Below, piece by piece: positions 46,481-54,631 of a DNA stretch of 64,000 nt. Each line of letters begins with the position of its first letter. Within the stretch, counting starts at the first letter, position 1. A model generated the notes under the pieces. The model had not been told where the DNA came from, searched no databases, and saw nothing but the letters and a program-made list of their open reading frames with translations. Source of the DNA: Cohnella laeviribosi DSM 21336 (GTDB lineage Bacteria; Bacillota; Bacilli; Paenibacillales; Paenibacillaceae). Location: assembly GCF_000378425.1 (NCBI RefSeq), contig NZ_KB899808.1, forward strand, positions 186,001-250,000, read 5' to 3'. Position numbers and translations under genes: made by a program.

Positions 46481-47181
46481 GCGAGCAAAAGACCACGATT
46501 TTGGCGATCGGCGGACACGTCGGCGATATGGAGCTGACGGCGGGCGGGGTGCTGGCCAGCCATTCGCTGAAAGGCGGCCGCATCGTCACGCTGGCGCTGA
46601 CGGCGGGTGAGCGCGGCGTTCCGGAAGGCCGGGAAGTCGGGGAATACCGCAAGCAGAAAGTGCGGGAGGCAAAGGCGTTCACGGACATGCTGGGCGGCGA
46701 GGCGATCGTCTTCGACGTGCCCGACGGAGAACTGCAAAATACCGAAGAAATGCGGCTTCGCGTCTGCGACGTCATTCGCCGGGTACGGCCGGACGTCATC
46801 ATCACCCATTACAAGAGCAGCATGCACAAGGATCACAACACGACGCACCTCATTGTGGGCGACGCGCGCTACTATGCGGCGCTTGCGCCGCTGAAGCGGG
46901 AGCTGCCGGCCTTTTTCGCCTCCAGGCTTTACTATGCCGAGAACTGGGAGGATGCGGTCGACTATAAGCCGTACATCTACGTGGGTTTCGATCAGGAAGC
47001 GTACGACTTGTGGGTGAAGGCCGTATCCCAGCACTGGTTCGTGACCGGAAGCCAATCGTTCCCTTATTTGGAATATTACAAGCACCTGGCGCGGGTTCGC
47101 GGCATCGAAGCGCGGAAGATGTACGCCGAGACGTTTATGGTTCCGCCGGAAACGATACGCGTGCTGAAAGACGAGCTGTAG
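46477..47181 (+). CDS. PIG-L/LmbE-family deacetylase
   Basis: A 234-residue zinc deacetylase of the family that removes N-acetyl groups from GlcNAc derivatives (for example MshB, BshB). The usual AHPDDE loop is replaced by AIGGHVGDMELTAGG, a variant that keeps a His-x2-Asp-x-Glu pattern; the second zinc motif is MHKDHNTTH. It overlaps the GNAT gene by ATGA. Substrate is likely an amino sugar released in this pathway. No signal peptide, so cytoplasmic. Confidence 0.85.
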   Translation: MSEQKTTILAIGGHVGDMELTAGGVLASHSLKGGRIVTLALTAGERGVPEGREVGEYRKQKVREAKAFTDMLGGEAIVFDVPDGELQNTEEMRLRVCDVIRRVRPDVIITHYKSSMHKDHNTTHLIVGDARYYAALAPLKRELPAFFASRLYYAENWEDAVDYKPYIYVGFDQEAYDLWVKAVSQHWFVTGSQSFPYLEYYKHLARVRGIEARKMYAETFMVPPETIRVLKDEL

Positions 47182-47200
47182 AAAAAAAGGGGTTGTCGGC

Positions 47201-48343
47201 ATGGTTCGAAACGGGATCGATCGCATCGGGAAATACGCCCATTTGTTCAAAGGAAAACGAGTGGGCCTCATTACGGCGCCGACCGGCTTGAACGCCGATT
47301 TTGTCTCGACCATTCAGATTTTGCACGAGAACTTTAACCTGACCGCGCTGTTTTCGCCGGAGCATGGCGTGCGCGGCGATATCGAGGCGGGCGGCGAAGT
47401 CGGCACGTATACCGACCCGATAACGGGCGTACCGGTATACAGCCTGTATCGCAAAGACTCCAAGCGCATGACCCGGGACATGCTGGATGCGGTCGATGTC
47501 GTCGTGTACGACATTCAGGATGTCGGCGTCAGGTATTATACGTTCATCTATACGATGCTCTATGCGCTGGAAGATTGCGCGAAGGCCGGCAAGGCGTTTG
47601 TCGTGCTGGACCGCATCGATCCGCTGGACGGGCTGACGGTGGAAGGGAATATTTTGAAGCCGGGGTATCTGTCGTTTGTCGGCAACTATCCGCTCACGGT
47701 CCGCTACGGACTGACGGCCGGCGAGGTGGCGTTGATGGCGAACGAGCAGATGAACTGGAACGGCAAGCTGCACGTCGTTCCGTGCGAAGGCTGGGAGCGG
47801 CGGATGCTGTTTCCGGAGACGGGGCGGATCTGGGTGCATCCTTCGATGGGGATTCCCCGTTTCGAAACCGCGTTGCTTTACGCCGGAACCTGTCTGTTCG
47901 AAGGCACTAACCTGTCGGAAGGCCGGGGCACGACGTTTCCGTTCGAGATGATCGGGGCGCCGTTTATCGAGCCGCAGCGGCTTGCGGACGAAATGAACGG
48001 CCGGAAGCTGCCCGGCGTCCGGTTCCGCCCGGTTTATTTCAAACCGACGGCATCCAAGTTCCGGGGCGAGCTGTGCGGAGGCGTTCAGCTGTACGTTACG
48101 GATGCTCGCGCCGTTCGCCCGCTCGAGACGGGCATTACGCTATTGTATACGATCAAGCGCCATTATGAGCCGTTCGCCTTCTTGCCGCCTGTCAAAGAGG
48201 GTTCCAGGCCGTTTATCGACTTGCTGTGCGGAGACAGCCTGTACCGGGACGATTCCGTCGGGATGGAGGCGCTGCTGGAGCAATTCCGGGAAGAGAGCCG
48301 GCAATTCGCACGGATCAAGCGGCAGTATCATCTGTATGATTGA
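47201..48343 (+). CDS. namZ: exo-beta-N-acetylmuramidase (DUF1343), NamZ-like
   Basis: A 380-residue member of the YbbC/DUF1343 family, shown for B. subtilis NamZ to release MurNAc from the non-reducing end of peptidoglycan chains. Family motifs SPEHGVRGDIEAGGEVGTY, YDIQDVGVRYYTFIYTM and FEGTNLSEGRGTTFPFE are present. Unlike the secreted B. subtilis enzyme it has no signal peptide, starting MVRNGIDRIGKYAH, so it should act on imported disaccharides or muropeptides inside the cell. Confidence 0.92.
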   Translation: MVRNGIDRIGKYAHLFKGKRVGLITAPTGLNADFVSTIQILHENFNLTALFSPEHGVRGDIEAGGEVGTYTDPITGVPVYSLYRKDSKRMTRDMLDAVDVVVYDIQDVGVRYYTFIYTMLYALEDCAKAGKAFVVLDRIDPLDGLTVEGNILKPGYLSFVGNYPLTVRYGLTAGEVALMANEQMNWNGKLHVVPCEGWERRMLFPETGRIWVHPSMGIPRFETALLYAGTCLFEGTNLSEGRGTTFPFEMIGAPFIEPQRLADEMNGRKLPGVRFRPVYFKPTASKFRGELCGGVQLYVTDARAVRPLETGITLLYTIKRHYEPFAFLPPVKEGSRPFIDLLCGDSLYRDDSVGMEALLEQFREESRQFARIKRQYHLYD

Positions 48344-48413
48344 AGGCAGAAAGAGGGGCGGAAAATCCGCCGTTTTGGTGAAAGACCAAATGACATGGAT
48401 GGGGCGATCAGGG

Positions 48414-49991
48414 ATGAATCAATTGTCGCTGCGAGACAAAATCGGCCAGTTAATCGCCACCGGATTTCCGGCGACCGACATCACCGGCGATCTGAAGCGG
48501 CTGGTCGAGGAATACCGCGTCGGAAACATCATCTTGTTTTCCCGCAACGCGGAGAGCGTTGCGCAGTTGAAGGCGCTTTGCGGCAGCCTGCGGCGGCTCA
48601 TTGTCACGCATACCGGGCTTCCGCCCCTGATCTCCATCGATCAGGAGGGGGGACGGGTCACCCGTCTGCCCGAGGAAGCGACCAACGTTCCCGGAGCGAT
48701 GGCGATCGCCTCGACCGGCCGGCCGGAACTGGCCTATGCCGCCGGCCGCATCACGGCGCGCGAACTGCGCGCGCTCGGGATCAATTTTAATCTGGCGCCC
48801 GTATTGGACATCAACAACAACAGGCTGAATCCGGTGATCAACGTTCGCTCGTACGGGGATACGGCCGAGACGGTGGAACAATACGGCTTGCTTATGCTGC
48901 AGGGACTCAAGGACGGAGGCGTGCTGGCGTCCGTCAAGCATTTTCCCGGTCATGGGGATACGTCGGTCGATTCCCACCTCGGACTTCCGGTGATCGACAA
49001 ATCCCCGGAACAATTGGCGGAGCTGGAGCTGAAGCCGTTCGCGGCCGCCATCGCGCGCGGTGCGGAGTGCATCACCACCGCCCACATTTTGTTTCCCTCG
49101 CTCGAGCCGGATCGGGTTCCGGCCACGATGTCAAGAGCGATCGTGACCGGCCTGTTGAAGCATAAGCTGGGTTACAACGGGCTGATCATCTCCGATTGCC
49201 TGGAGATGGACGCCATCCGGAACGTTTTCGGCACGGCGGAAGGAGCGGTCGGAGCGCTGAAGGCCGGGGTTCACCTGCTCTTTATCAGCCATACCCCGCA
49301 GCTTGTCATGGAAGCCGTGGAACGGATCGAGCAGGCCGTGCAGTCCGGGGAGTTGCCTTTGTCCGTTGTCGACGAAGCCGTGGAGAAAGTGCTTTACTAT
49401 AAGAAGAAATATGGCGCGGACGCGGCGCCGGACCTTTCGGTTGTCGGCTGCGAGGCGCACCGCCGGTCGGCGGAGGCGATGAGCCTCGAAAGCATTTGCC
49501 ACGTCGGCGGGACGCTGACGCCGCTTGAGAAGAATGCCGCGGACACAATCTTTGTCGGCTGTAGTCCGTACCGTACCGATATGGCGTCGAGCAGCGTCAG
49601 TCCGGCCTTTTCGTTTCCGGAGGCGATGGCCGAAGCCTTTTCCGCGCCGTTTGTGCTGACGGGCATCGATCCCGGCGGGGACGAGATCCGGCAAGCGGTG
49701 GAGCGGGCGAAAGGATACAAACGGGTTGTGATCGGGCTGGTGAACGGACGGGAGCATCCGGGCCAACTGGAGCTTGTGGAGCGGTTCCGCAAAGAAGGGC
49801 ATCGGGTGACGGCGGTTGCGCTGGGGAAGCCTTACGATCTTGAACGGCTGAATAAAGACGTATGCGCGATTGCCGCATTCGAGTATACGCCGCTGGCGAT
49901 CAAGTCGCTGATCCGGATTCTGGGCGGCGAAGCCTCGCCTTCCGGCAGAATCAGCGTTGCCCTGGAGAACGGAGACGTGATGCAGGCATGA
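48414..49991 (+). CDS. nagZ: beta-N-acetylglucosaminidase, glycoside hydrolase family 3
   Basis: A 525-residue GH3 enzyme that removes GlcNAc from GlcNAc-MurNAc fragments. The NagZ-type loop KHFPGHGDTSVDSH supplies the His/Asp acid-base dyad and SDCLEMDAI contains the nucleophile Asp; IDQEGGRVTRLP and the C-terminal domain follow the B. subtilis type. No signal peptide is present whichever start is used. The ATG at 48414 was chosen by homology length; in-frame starts at 48337-48402 lack good ribosome sites. It overlaps the next gene by ATGA. Confidence 0.92.
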   Translation: MNQLSLRDKIGQLIATGFPATDITGDLKRLVEEYRVGNIILFSRNAESVAQLKALCGSLRRLIVTHTGLPPLISIDQEGGRVTRLPEEATNVPGAMAIASTGRPELAYAAGRITARELRALGINFNLAPVLDINNNRLNPVINVRSYGDTAETVEQYGLLMLQGLKDGGVLASVKHFPGHGDTSVDSHLGLPVIDKSPEQLAELELKPFAAAIARGAECITTAHILFPSLEPDRVPATMSRAIVTGLLKHKLGYNGLIISDCLEMDAIRNVFGTAEGAVGALKAGVHLLFISHTPQLVMEAVERIEQAVQSGELPLSVVDEAVEKVLYYKKKYGADAAPDLSVVGCEAHRRSAEAMSLESICHVGGTLTPLEKNAADTIFVGCSPYRTDMASSSVSPAFSFPEAMAEAFSAPFVLTGIDPGGDEIRQAVERAKGYKRVVIGLVNGREHPGQLELVERFRKEGHRVTAVALGKPYDLERLNKDVCAIAAFEYTPLAIKSLIRILGGEASPSGRISVALENGDVMQA

Positions 49992-50947
49992 AGTATGTGG
50001 CCGGCATGGACGGCGGAGGCACCAAGACCGCGGTGACCGTAGCGGATGAAACAGGACGCCTCGTGCGGTCGTTCGCATCCGGGGCGATCAATTATAACGG
50101 CCAGGATGAAGCGAGCATCCGGCATAGCTTACAAGAGATGATGGCGCAAATCGCCGACGCCTGCGGCGGACTTGAGCATTGCGCGCATCTGTGCATCGGC
50201 GCGGCGGGAGTGAGCCATCCCGCGGTCGACTCCTGGTTGACCGCCGAAGTCAGGGCGTGCGGGTACGAAGGCGGACTGACCGTGACGGGCGACCACGAAA
50301 CGGCGCTGTACGGCGCATTGGACAGCCCTTGCGGCATTGTCCTCATTGCGGGAACGGGCTCGATCTGCTTCGGCCGCAATGAAGCCGGCAAGACGCACCG
50401 TACGGGCGGCGGCGGGCATCTCGTCGATGACGAGGGCAGCGGCTACAGCATCGGCCGGGAGCTGATCGCCGCCGTGCTTAAGGCAAGCGACGGCCGCATT
50501 CCGGAAACGGCGATCACCGACATGGTCCATAAGCGGCTGCAGGCGGAATCGGTGCAGCAGATCATCGGCTTCGTCTACGACAAGTCGACGAACAAAAAGG
50601 ATATCGCCGCTCTGGCGCCCATTTTGTCGGAGGCGTGCGCGTTGGAAGACCGGGCGGCGCTCGCCATTGCTAGCGCAAGCGCCCGCGCTTTGTTCGAGCT
50701 GGCCGTTCCCGTTATCACCGAACTAGGCTTACAGGACGGAAGCCTGGCGTTGGCGGGGGGCGTTCTGCTGAACAATGCGTACGTGCGGACCGCCCTGCTG
50801 GAGATGCTGCTGCAGAGCTATCCCGGTTTGCGAATCGTTTTGGCGCCGAAAGACGCGTCTATCGGAGCCGTTCGAATGGCGTTGCAACGCTGGAAAGACG
50901 GGGACGGCAAGCGGCAAAACGGCGAATGCGATCAACCGTTCCCTTGA
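49988..50947 (+). CDS. BadF/BcrA-type amino-sugar kinase, MurK-like
   Basis: A 319-residue ASKHA-fold kinase: phosphate-1 motif GMDGGGTKTAVTVAD, LIAGTGSICFG and LVDDEGSGYSIGRE. The family includes GlcNAc kinases and Clostridium MurK, which phosphorylates both GlcNAc and MurNAc. With an ABC importer delivering unphosphorylated sugars, such a kinase is needed to make MurNAc-6-phosphate for MurQ and GlcNAc-6-phosphate for glycolysis. Last gene of the cluster, followed by a terminator. Confidence 0.88.
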   Translation: MKYVAGMDGGGTKTAVTVADETGRLVRSFASGAINYNGQDEASIRHSLQEMMAQIADACGGLEHCAHLCIGAAGVSHPAVDSWLTAEVRACGYEGGLTVTGDHETALYGALDSPCGIVLIAGTGSICFGRNEAGKTHRTGGGGHLVDDEGSGYSIGRELIAAVLKASDGRIPETAITDMVHKRLQAESVQQIIGFVYDKSTNKKDIAALAPILSEACALEDRAALAIASASARALFELAVPVITELGLQDGSLALAGGVLLNNAYVRTALLEMLLQSYPGLRIVLAPKDASIGAVRMALQRWKDGDGKRQNGECDQPFP

Positions 50948-50950
50948 ACG

Positions 50951-50996
50951 AAACGCCCTTCGTCTTGCTTTTCGCGGCAAGGGGAGGGGCGTTTTT
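50951..50996 (+). terminator. terminator of the recycling cluster
   Basis: AAACGCCC pairs with GGGGCGTTT (allowing one bulge), with an inner CTTGC/GCAAG pairing, followed by T. Confidence 0.8.
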
Positions 50997-51048
50997 GCGC
51001 CCATAAGAGCAGGGTTGGTCATCGCTTTATGAACGTTTATGGGGCCCG

Positions 51049-51518
51049 TTATCCCGTTCACTCAGTTCGGAACGTCGTTATGCCGTTCCCTCAGAATAGA
51101 GCGTCGCTATCCCGTCTGCGCATGACGGAGCACGCTATCCCGTCCGCGCATGACGGGGCACGTTATCCCCTCCGCTCAGGATGGGCGCTTATATGTCGCG
51201 TTTTCCTGTCTTTTATGCGATATCCCCTTTCTTCAGGAGAGGTTGGCGTTTCCGCAATATCCCTTCGCTTCAGGAAAGGTCGGCATTTCCGGGATATCCC
51301 TTCTGTTCAGGAGAGGTTGGCCATAGCCGCGGTATCCCTTCTGTTCAGGAGAGGTCGGTCATTGCGGGGATATCCCTTCGCTTCAGGAATGATCCAGAAT
51401 CGGAGCCTTTTACGTCGAGGGCATCCTACGCCCTTTCCCCTAGGGCAAAGGAACGGCTGCGGCAGAGGACAAGTTCACAGCCCATCTCTCAGCCCATTTC
51501 CTGAACGGAAGGGATACC
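51049..51518. repeat. tandem and inverted array of the TATCCC-TCAGGA repeat
   Basis: Plus-strand copies start near 51049, 51078, 51107, 51135, 51163, 51219, 51256, 51293, 51331 and 51369, with a decayed copy near 51189. The first group has a 28-29-nt period, the second a 37-38-nt period. The conserved core is TATCCCNTTCNYTCAGGA, and the second group adds GAGGTYGG. One copy at 51500-51518 is inverted. No gene lies in 50997-51708. The copies differ and the intervals are short, so this is not a CRISPR array. Confidence 0.85.
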
Positions 51519-51708
51519 ATATAAAAGGGAGGCCCGGAACGTATTTGCGTTGCCAGGCCGTTTAGAGGAACACTGACCCAAATATGAATCTCGCGAATGA
51601 GTCTGTCGTCTTCCAAATTTTCGAAAAATACTCCCTTTTAACCAAATCATAGGTTATACTGTATATACGAGAAAGAAAAATGAAGATTTTGTCATTCGGA
51701 GGAACGCC

Positions 51709-52395
51709 GTGTCTTCGTTGGCATTTATCTTGATTTCCATTGTCGAATATATCGGCGTGCTCGTGGCAATTCTAGCCTTGTTCCGTTACCCGGTGACGCA
51801 TTATTGGCCTCAAATCGTGTTTACTTCCTTTTTCTGCTCCATTCTTTCCTACATCGTCATGATTTTGTACGATTTGACGCTTGCACCGATCATTCAGATG
51901 TTTTTTCTCGCGTTATGTTTTTGGTTGCTGTTCGATACGCCTTTGATCTGGAGTTTTGTCTTATGCTCATTTGGTATAGTTTACGCCGTTTTTCAGGGCA
52001 TCGTCATGGTCATAGCGGTCAGCATCGGATTTGCCACTCCTGCATCCTTGGAAAATAAGATGAGTATTGAAATCTATACCGTGCAGATTGTTTGTGCAGT
52101 CGTTTGCTTCTTTCTCGGCATGTATTGGCAGAGAAAACGAATCGGATTTTTATTTGTTCCGACTTCGCGAGAAGCACCTTTTGATTGGAGCAAAATGAAC
52201 CGGCAACTCGTGTTTATCAGCTTGGCTTCATTTCTTTCCATGAGTTCCATGAGTATTGCTTATGCTTGTTTTTCATTGTCAAATGTCGAATGGTTCATCG
52301 GGCTGTTGGCCATGTTGGCAGTCGTTTCTATTCTCTTGTTGACTACCATGAAAAGGAAAGATCTCGAGTATGCGGATCAATCCTGGAATCATTGA
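51709..52395 (+). CDS. polytopic membrane protein, AgrC-sensor-like without kinase
   Basis: A 228-residue, very hydrophobic protein with six to seven predicted membrane helices (for example ILISIVEYIGVLVAILALF, SFFCSILSYIVMILY, LAMLAVVSILLLTTM) and only short loops. It ends with a charged tail of about 15 residues, so there is no HATPase domain. Its size, topology and place directly upstream of agrB match the sensor half of AgrC-type kinases. It may sense the peptide and act through a separate kinase, or be a transport or immunity factor. GTG start after GGAGG; the gene overlaps agrB by 26 nt. Confidence 0.6.
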   Translation: MSSLAFILISIVEYIGVLVAILALFRYPVTHYWPQIVFTSFFCSILSYIVMILYDLTLAPIIQMFFLALCFWLLFDTPLIWSFVLCSFGIVYAVFQGIVMVIAVSIGFATPASLENKMSIEIYTVQIVCAVVCFFLGMYWQRKRIGFLFVPTSREAPFDWSKMNRQLVFISLASFLSMSSMSIAYACFSLSNVEWFIGLLAMLAVVSILLLTTMKRKDLEYADQSWNH

Positions 52396-52933
52396 ACGGC
52401 TTTCCATATCCGGAGCGAGATACATGAAACAGAACGGCGCGGATCCCAGCATCTCCGAAGGGATTTTGCGGTTTTCGCTGCAGCTATGGATCAGCACCGT
52501 TTTCATCTTCGCTTTGACAGCGGCGACGGGCCTTTTGCTTGACAAATTTCCGGAATCGATATTAGCGTTGACGGTCTTGGGCGCGCTCCGTTACTTCTCC
52601 GGAGGGTGGCACTTCCGGAATATGGATGCGTGCGTCGTCTTTACGGTAACGGCAGCGACCGCCATTCCCTTCGTACCGCGATTATCCGACGATTGGCTGA
52701 TCGTTCTTAACTGCATATCTTTGCTGCTGGTATGGCGTCTGGCTCCAACCGGGCATGGCCAGAAGTTCTCCACGGACAAGCAAAAGCGGGTGTTTAAATG
52801 GATTTCCGTGACCATTGTGACGATTTCTTTCGCCGCTTTGCATCAAGTTGCTGTTATATCCATGCTGTTTCAAAGTTTGACCTTAATTACATGGAAAGGA
52901 GGAATGATGAAATGGTTACGAAAAAATTTGTGA
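52370..52933 (+). CDS. agrB: AgrB-family peptide-processing protease
   Basis: A 187-residue integral membrane cysteine protease that cleaves and cyclises the AgrD precursor. The catalytic pair is H81 and C88 in RYFSGGWHFRNMDAC, the hallmark of AgrB, with four to six helices around it. AAGGAAAG lies before the ATG. Its 3' end overlaps agrD by 22 nt. Confidence 0.92.
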   Translation: MRINPGIIERLSISGARYMKQNGADPSISEGILRFSLQLWISTVFIFALTAATGLLLDKFPESILALTVLGALRYFSGGWHFRNMDACVVFTVTAATAIPFVPRLSDDWLIVLNCISLLLVWRLAPTGHGQKFSTDKQKRVFKWISVTIVTISFAALHQVAVISMLFQSLTLITWKGGMMKWLRKNL

Positions 52934-53025
52934 AAAAACTTTCGCTATTCTTGTCCGTTTCTTCGATTACACTCCTTGTATCCAAATTTTTTTACGGCAA
53001 TCCCAGCGTCGAAGACGTCGAGTAA
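52912..53025 (+). CDS. agrD: AgrD-like autoinducer precursor without cysteine
   Basis: A 37-residue peptide overlapping the end of agrB in another frame, the classic agrD position; AAAGGAGG lies just upstream (52897-52904). It has a basic amphipathic N-terminus (MVTKKFVKKLSLFLS), a hydrophobic middle and an acidic tail (NPSVEDVE) like the charged C-terminal recognition tail of AgrD. The core region VSKFFYGN contains Ser 24 and there is no Cys anywhere, so the mature peptide would be a lactone closed through Ser, as known for a few staphylococcal variants. Confidence 0.78.
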   Translation: MVTKKFVKKLSLFLSVSSITLLVSKFFYGNPSVEDVE

Positions 53026-53034
53026 GGTGGGGGC

Positions 53035-53416
53035 ATGGAATTATTCTCGATCCCGGTGATTTATAGAGAAAGCAAGCATGATCGGGGCGTCCGCGTGCTG
53101 CTTCCGCTCGATCACTTGTTGTATTTGCGGGTCATTGGAAAGTGCATTCATTTTTACGGAATTCGCCGTAAGGAAATATACTTTGCATGCGACATTGCAG
53201 GATTGGAGAATACTTCTGGATGGCACCGGCTTTGAAGAAGTCGATCGGGGCGTCATGGTGAATACGAGCAAAGTCCGGTATATTTACAGCGATTTGCAGC
53301 AAATTCACTTCGGGGAGGAAGCGGAAGGCGTCTTTTGCCCGATTGCCCGGGTGAATATACCGCGTTTTCAGCGTTATTATCCCAAAGTGCAAATACGGAA
53401 AAGCGGGGTATTATAG
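53035..53416 (+). pseudogene. LytTR-domain regulator with a +1 frameshift
   Basis: The first frame (53035 to about 53175) reads MELFSIPVIYRESK then LLYLRVIGKCIHFYGIRRKE; the domain continues one frame over from 53177 as YTLHATLQDWRILL and VDRGVMVNTSKVRYIYSDLQ to 53416. Skipping one A in GGAAAT (53173-53178) gives a continuous 126-residue LytTR DNA-binding domain of normal order. There is no receiver domain. This may be a real inactivation, recoding, or a sequence error. It is the expected output regulator of the agr-like locus and starts 9 nt after agrD. Confidence 0.72.
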
Positions 53417-53430
53417 CCCTGCTTTTTTTG
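53401..53430 (+). terminator. terminator of the agr-like locus
   Basis: AAGCGGGG pairs with CCCTGCTT (one G-T pair), followed by seven T. It overlaps the end of the LytTR frame. Confidence 0.8.
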
Positions 53431-53559
53431 TGTATCGAATGCCCGCCTGTATCGAGCGGCATCGATCCCCCGATTGCGCCGGAATGGAAGAATCACCCCG
53501 GTCTTCGGCTCATAATCTTTTTTAAGATGGTGAACGCCAATAAGAAGAGGGGGATTTCG

Positions 53560-54375
53560 TTGAGCTTGCAAGGGAACGACCATGCGGCCGCCTTGTTCGA
53601 ACACCGGTTTTGGCTGCAGATCCTGGGCGACCACTCGCGGTTCATTCTCGACGCTTTGTCGCCCCGGGAAGAGAACGATATCGCGCGGGCGCGGCGGTTT
53701 ATCGCCGGGTTCGACCGGCTGCTGCAACAGGCGCGGTCTGCGGAGCCCGGCTCGAGCCTGGATCAACTGAACCAAGCCGCCCATGAGGAAACGTCGGCGC
53801 TGCGAGCATTCAAGCTGAATTTGCTGGCCAGGTCGCTGAAGGGGGCAGTGACGATTTCGCTGCCTCCGACCTTTCTCAATCATATGGTCAACGAGCTCGA
53901 TGAATATGTCCGCATTCTGACCGCCTTGCTGTCCGGGCAGCCGGTTCCGGTCTATCATCCGCTTCATCACGATCTGCTCTGGCTTCAGGACGCCTACGGC
54001 CATGCGGGGTCCATCGCGATGAGTCTGGACCGCATCGAGGCGGATCTGTTGCGCAAAAGCGTCGAATTCGAAAAGCACTTTCAAGCGCTGTATATGAAAG
54101 CGGTCGAGATGGCGGGGTTTTTGCGCACGCAGCTGCACGACTTTCCGGCGTTGCGCCGGTTTCACGGACAGATCGACCTGGAAATGGCGCTGTTCCGCAA
54201 ATTTCTGCAGGAGCTGGAGGAATTGGAGCTGAAAGCGGAGGCGCTCGACATCATCAGCCCGTTGATGCCGGACCATATGGCGCGGGAGGAATGCTACTAC
54301 CTGATCAAGCTGGCGCAGTTGGGTGCGCTGCCTTTTCCCCAATGCGATCCGGCCAAAGCCCGCGTCGAAGCCTGA
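53560..54375 (+). CDS. DUF2935 family protein
   Basis: A 271-residue, mostly helical protein with two similar halves, each with metal-ligand-like acidic and His residues (FEHRFWLQILGDHSRFILDAL; FHGQIDLEMALFRKFLQELEELEL; HMAREECYYLIKL). DUF2935 proteins form ferritin-like helical bundles of unknown function, common in spore formers. The TTG at 53560 was chosen because AGAGGGGG lies seven bases before it; an ATG at 53527 lacks a ribosome site. Confidence 0.82.
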   Translation: MSLQGNDHAAALFEHRFWLQILGDHSRFILDALSPREENDIARARRFIAGFDRLLQQARSAEPGSSLDQLNQAAHEETSALRAFKLNLLARSLKGAVTISLPPTFLNHMVNELDEYVRILTALLSGQPVPVYHPLHHDLLWLQDAYGHAGSIAMSLDRIEADLLRKSVEFEKHFQALYMKAVEMAGFLRTQLHDFPALRRFHGQIDLEMALFRKFLQELEELELKAEALDIISPLMPDHMAREECYYLIKLAQLGALPFPQCDPAKARVEA

Positions 54376-54468
54376 TCGGGAGCATGCGAAGAACCCGGCA
54401 GAAGAACCCGGCAAGAAAAAAGGTTAGGTGATGGTCCGGTTTGCGCAAAGCTGCTTGATCGTTTCATC

Positions 54469-54503
54469 GGGGCGCCCTCCCGCAGAGGGTGCCCTTCCTT
54501 TTT
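54469..54503 (+). terminator. terminator after the DUF2935 gene
   Basis: GGGCGCCCTC pairs with GAGGGTGCCC around a 5-nt loop, followed by TTCCTTTTT. The 54504-54631 stretch after it is AT-rich (ATAATTAATTATG and similar) and holds no supported gene. Confidence 0.87.
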
Positions 54504-54631
54504 GATTATACAAAACATAACAAAACAGATTGATAAAACGCATATCCCGGTATATAGTGATAATAATTAATTATGATTAGATATAAATAGTTATAAGTAG
54601 GTGGTGGTCCGGCGCTTGCGAATGGACGCGG

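Noticed and set aside
51049..51518. Possible CRISPR array
   Set aside because: Repeats are diverged, spacing is only 28-38 nt including the repeat, one copy is inverted and no cas gene is near.
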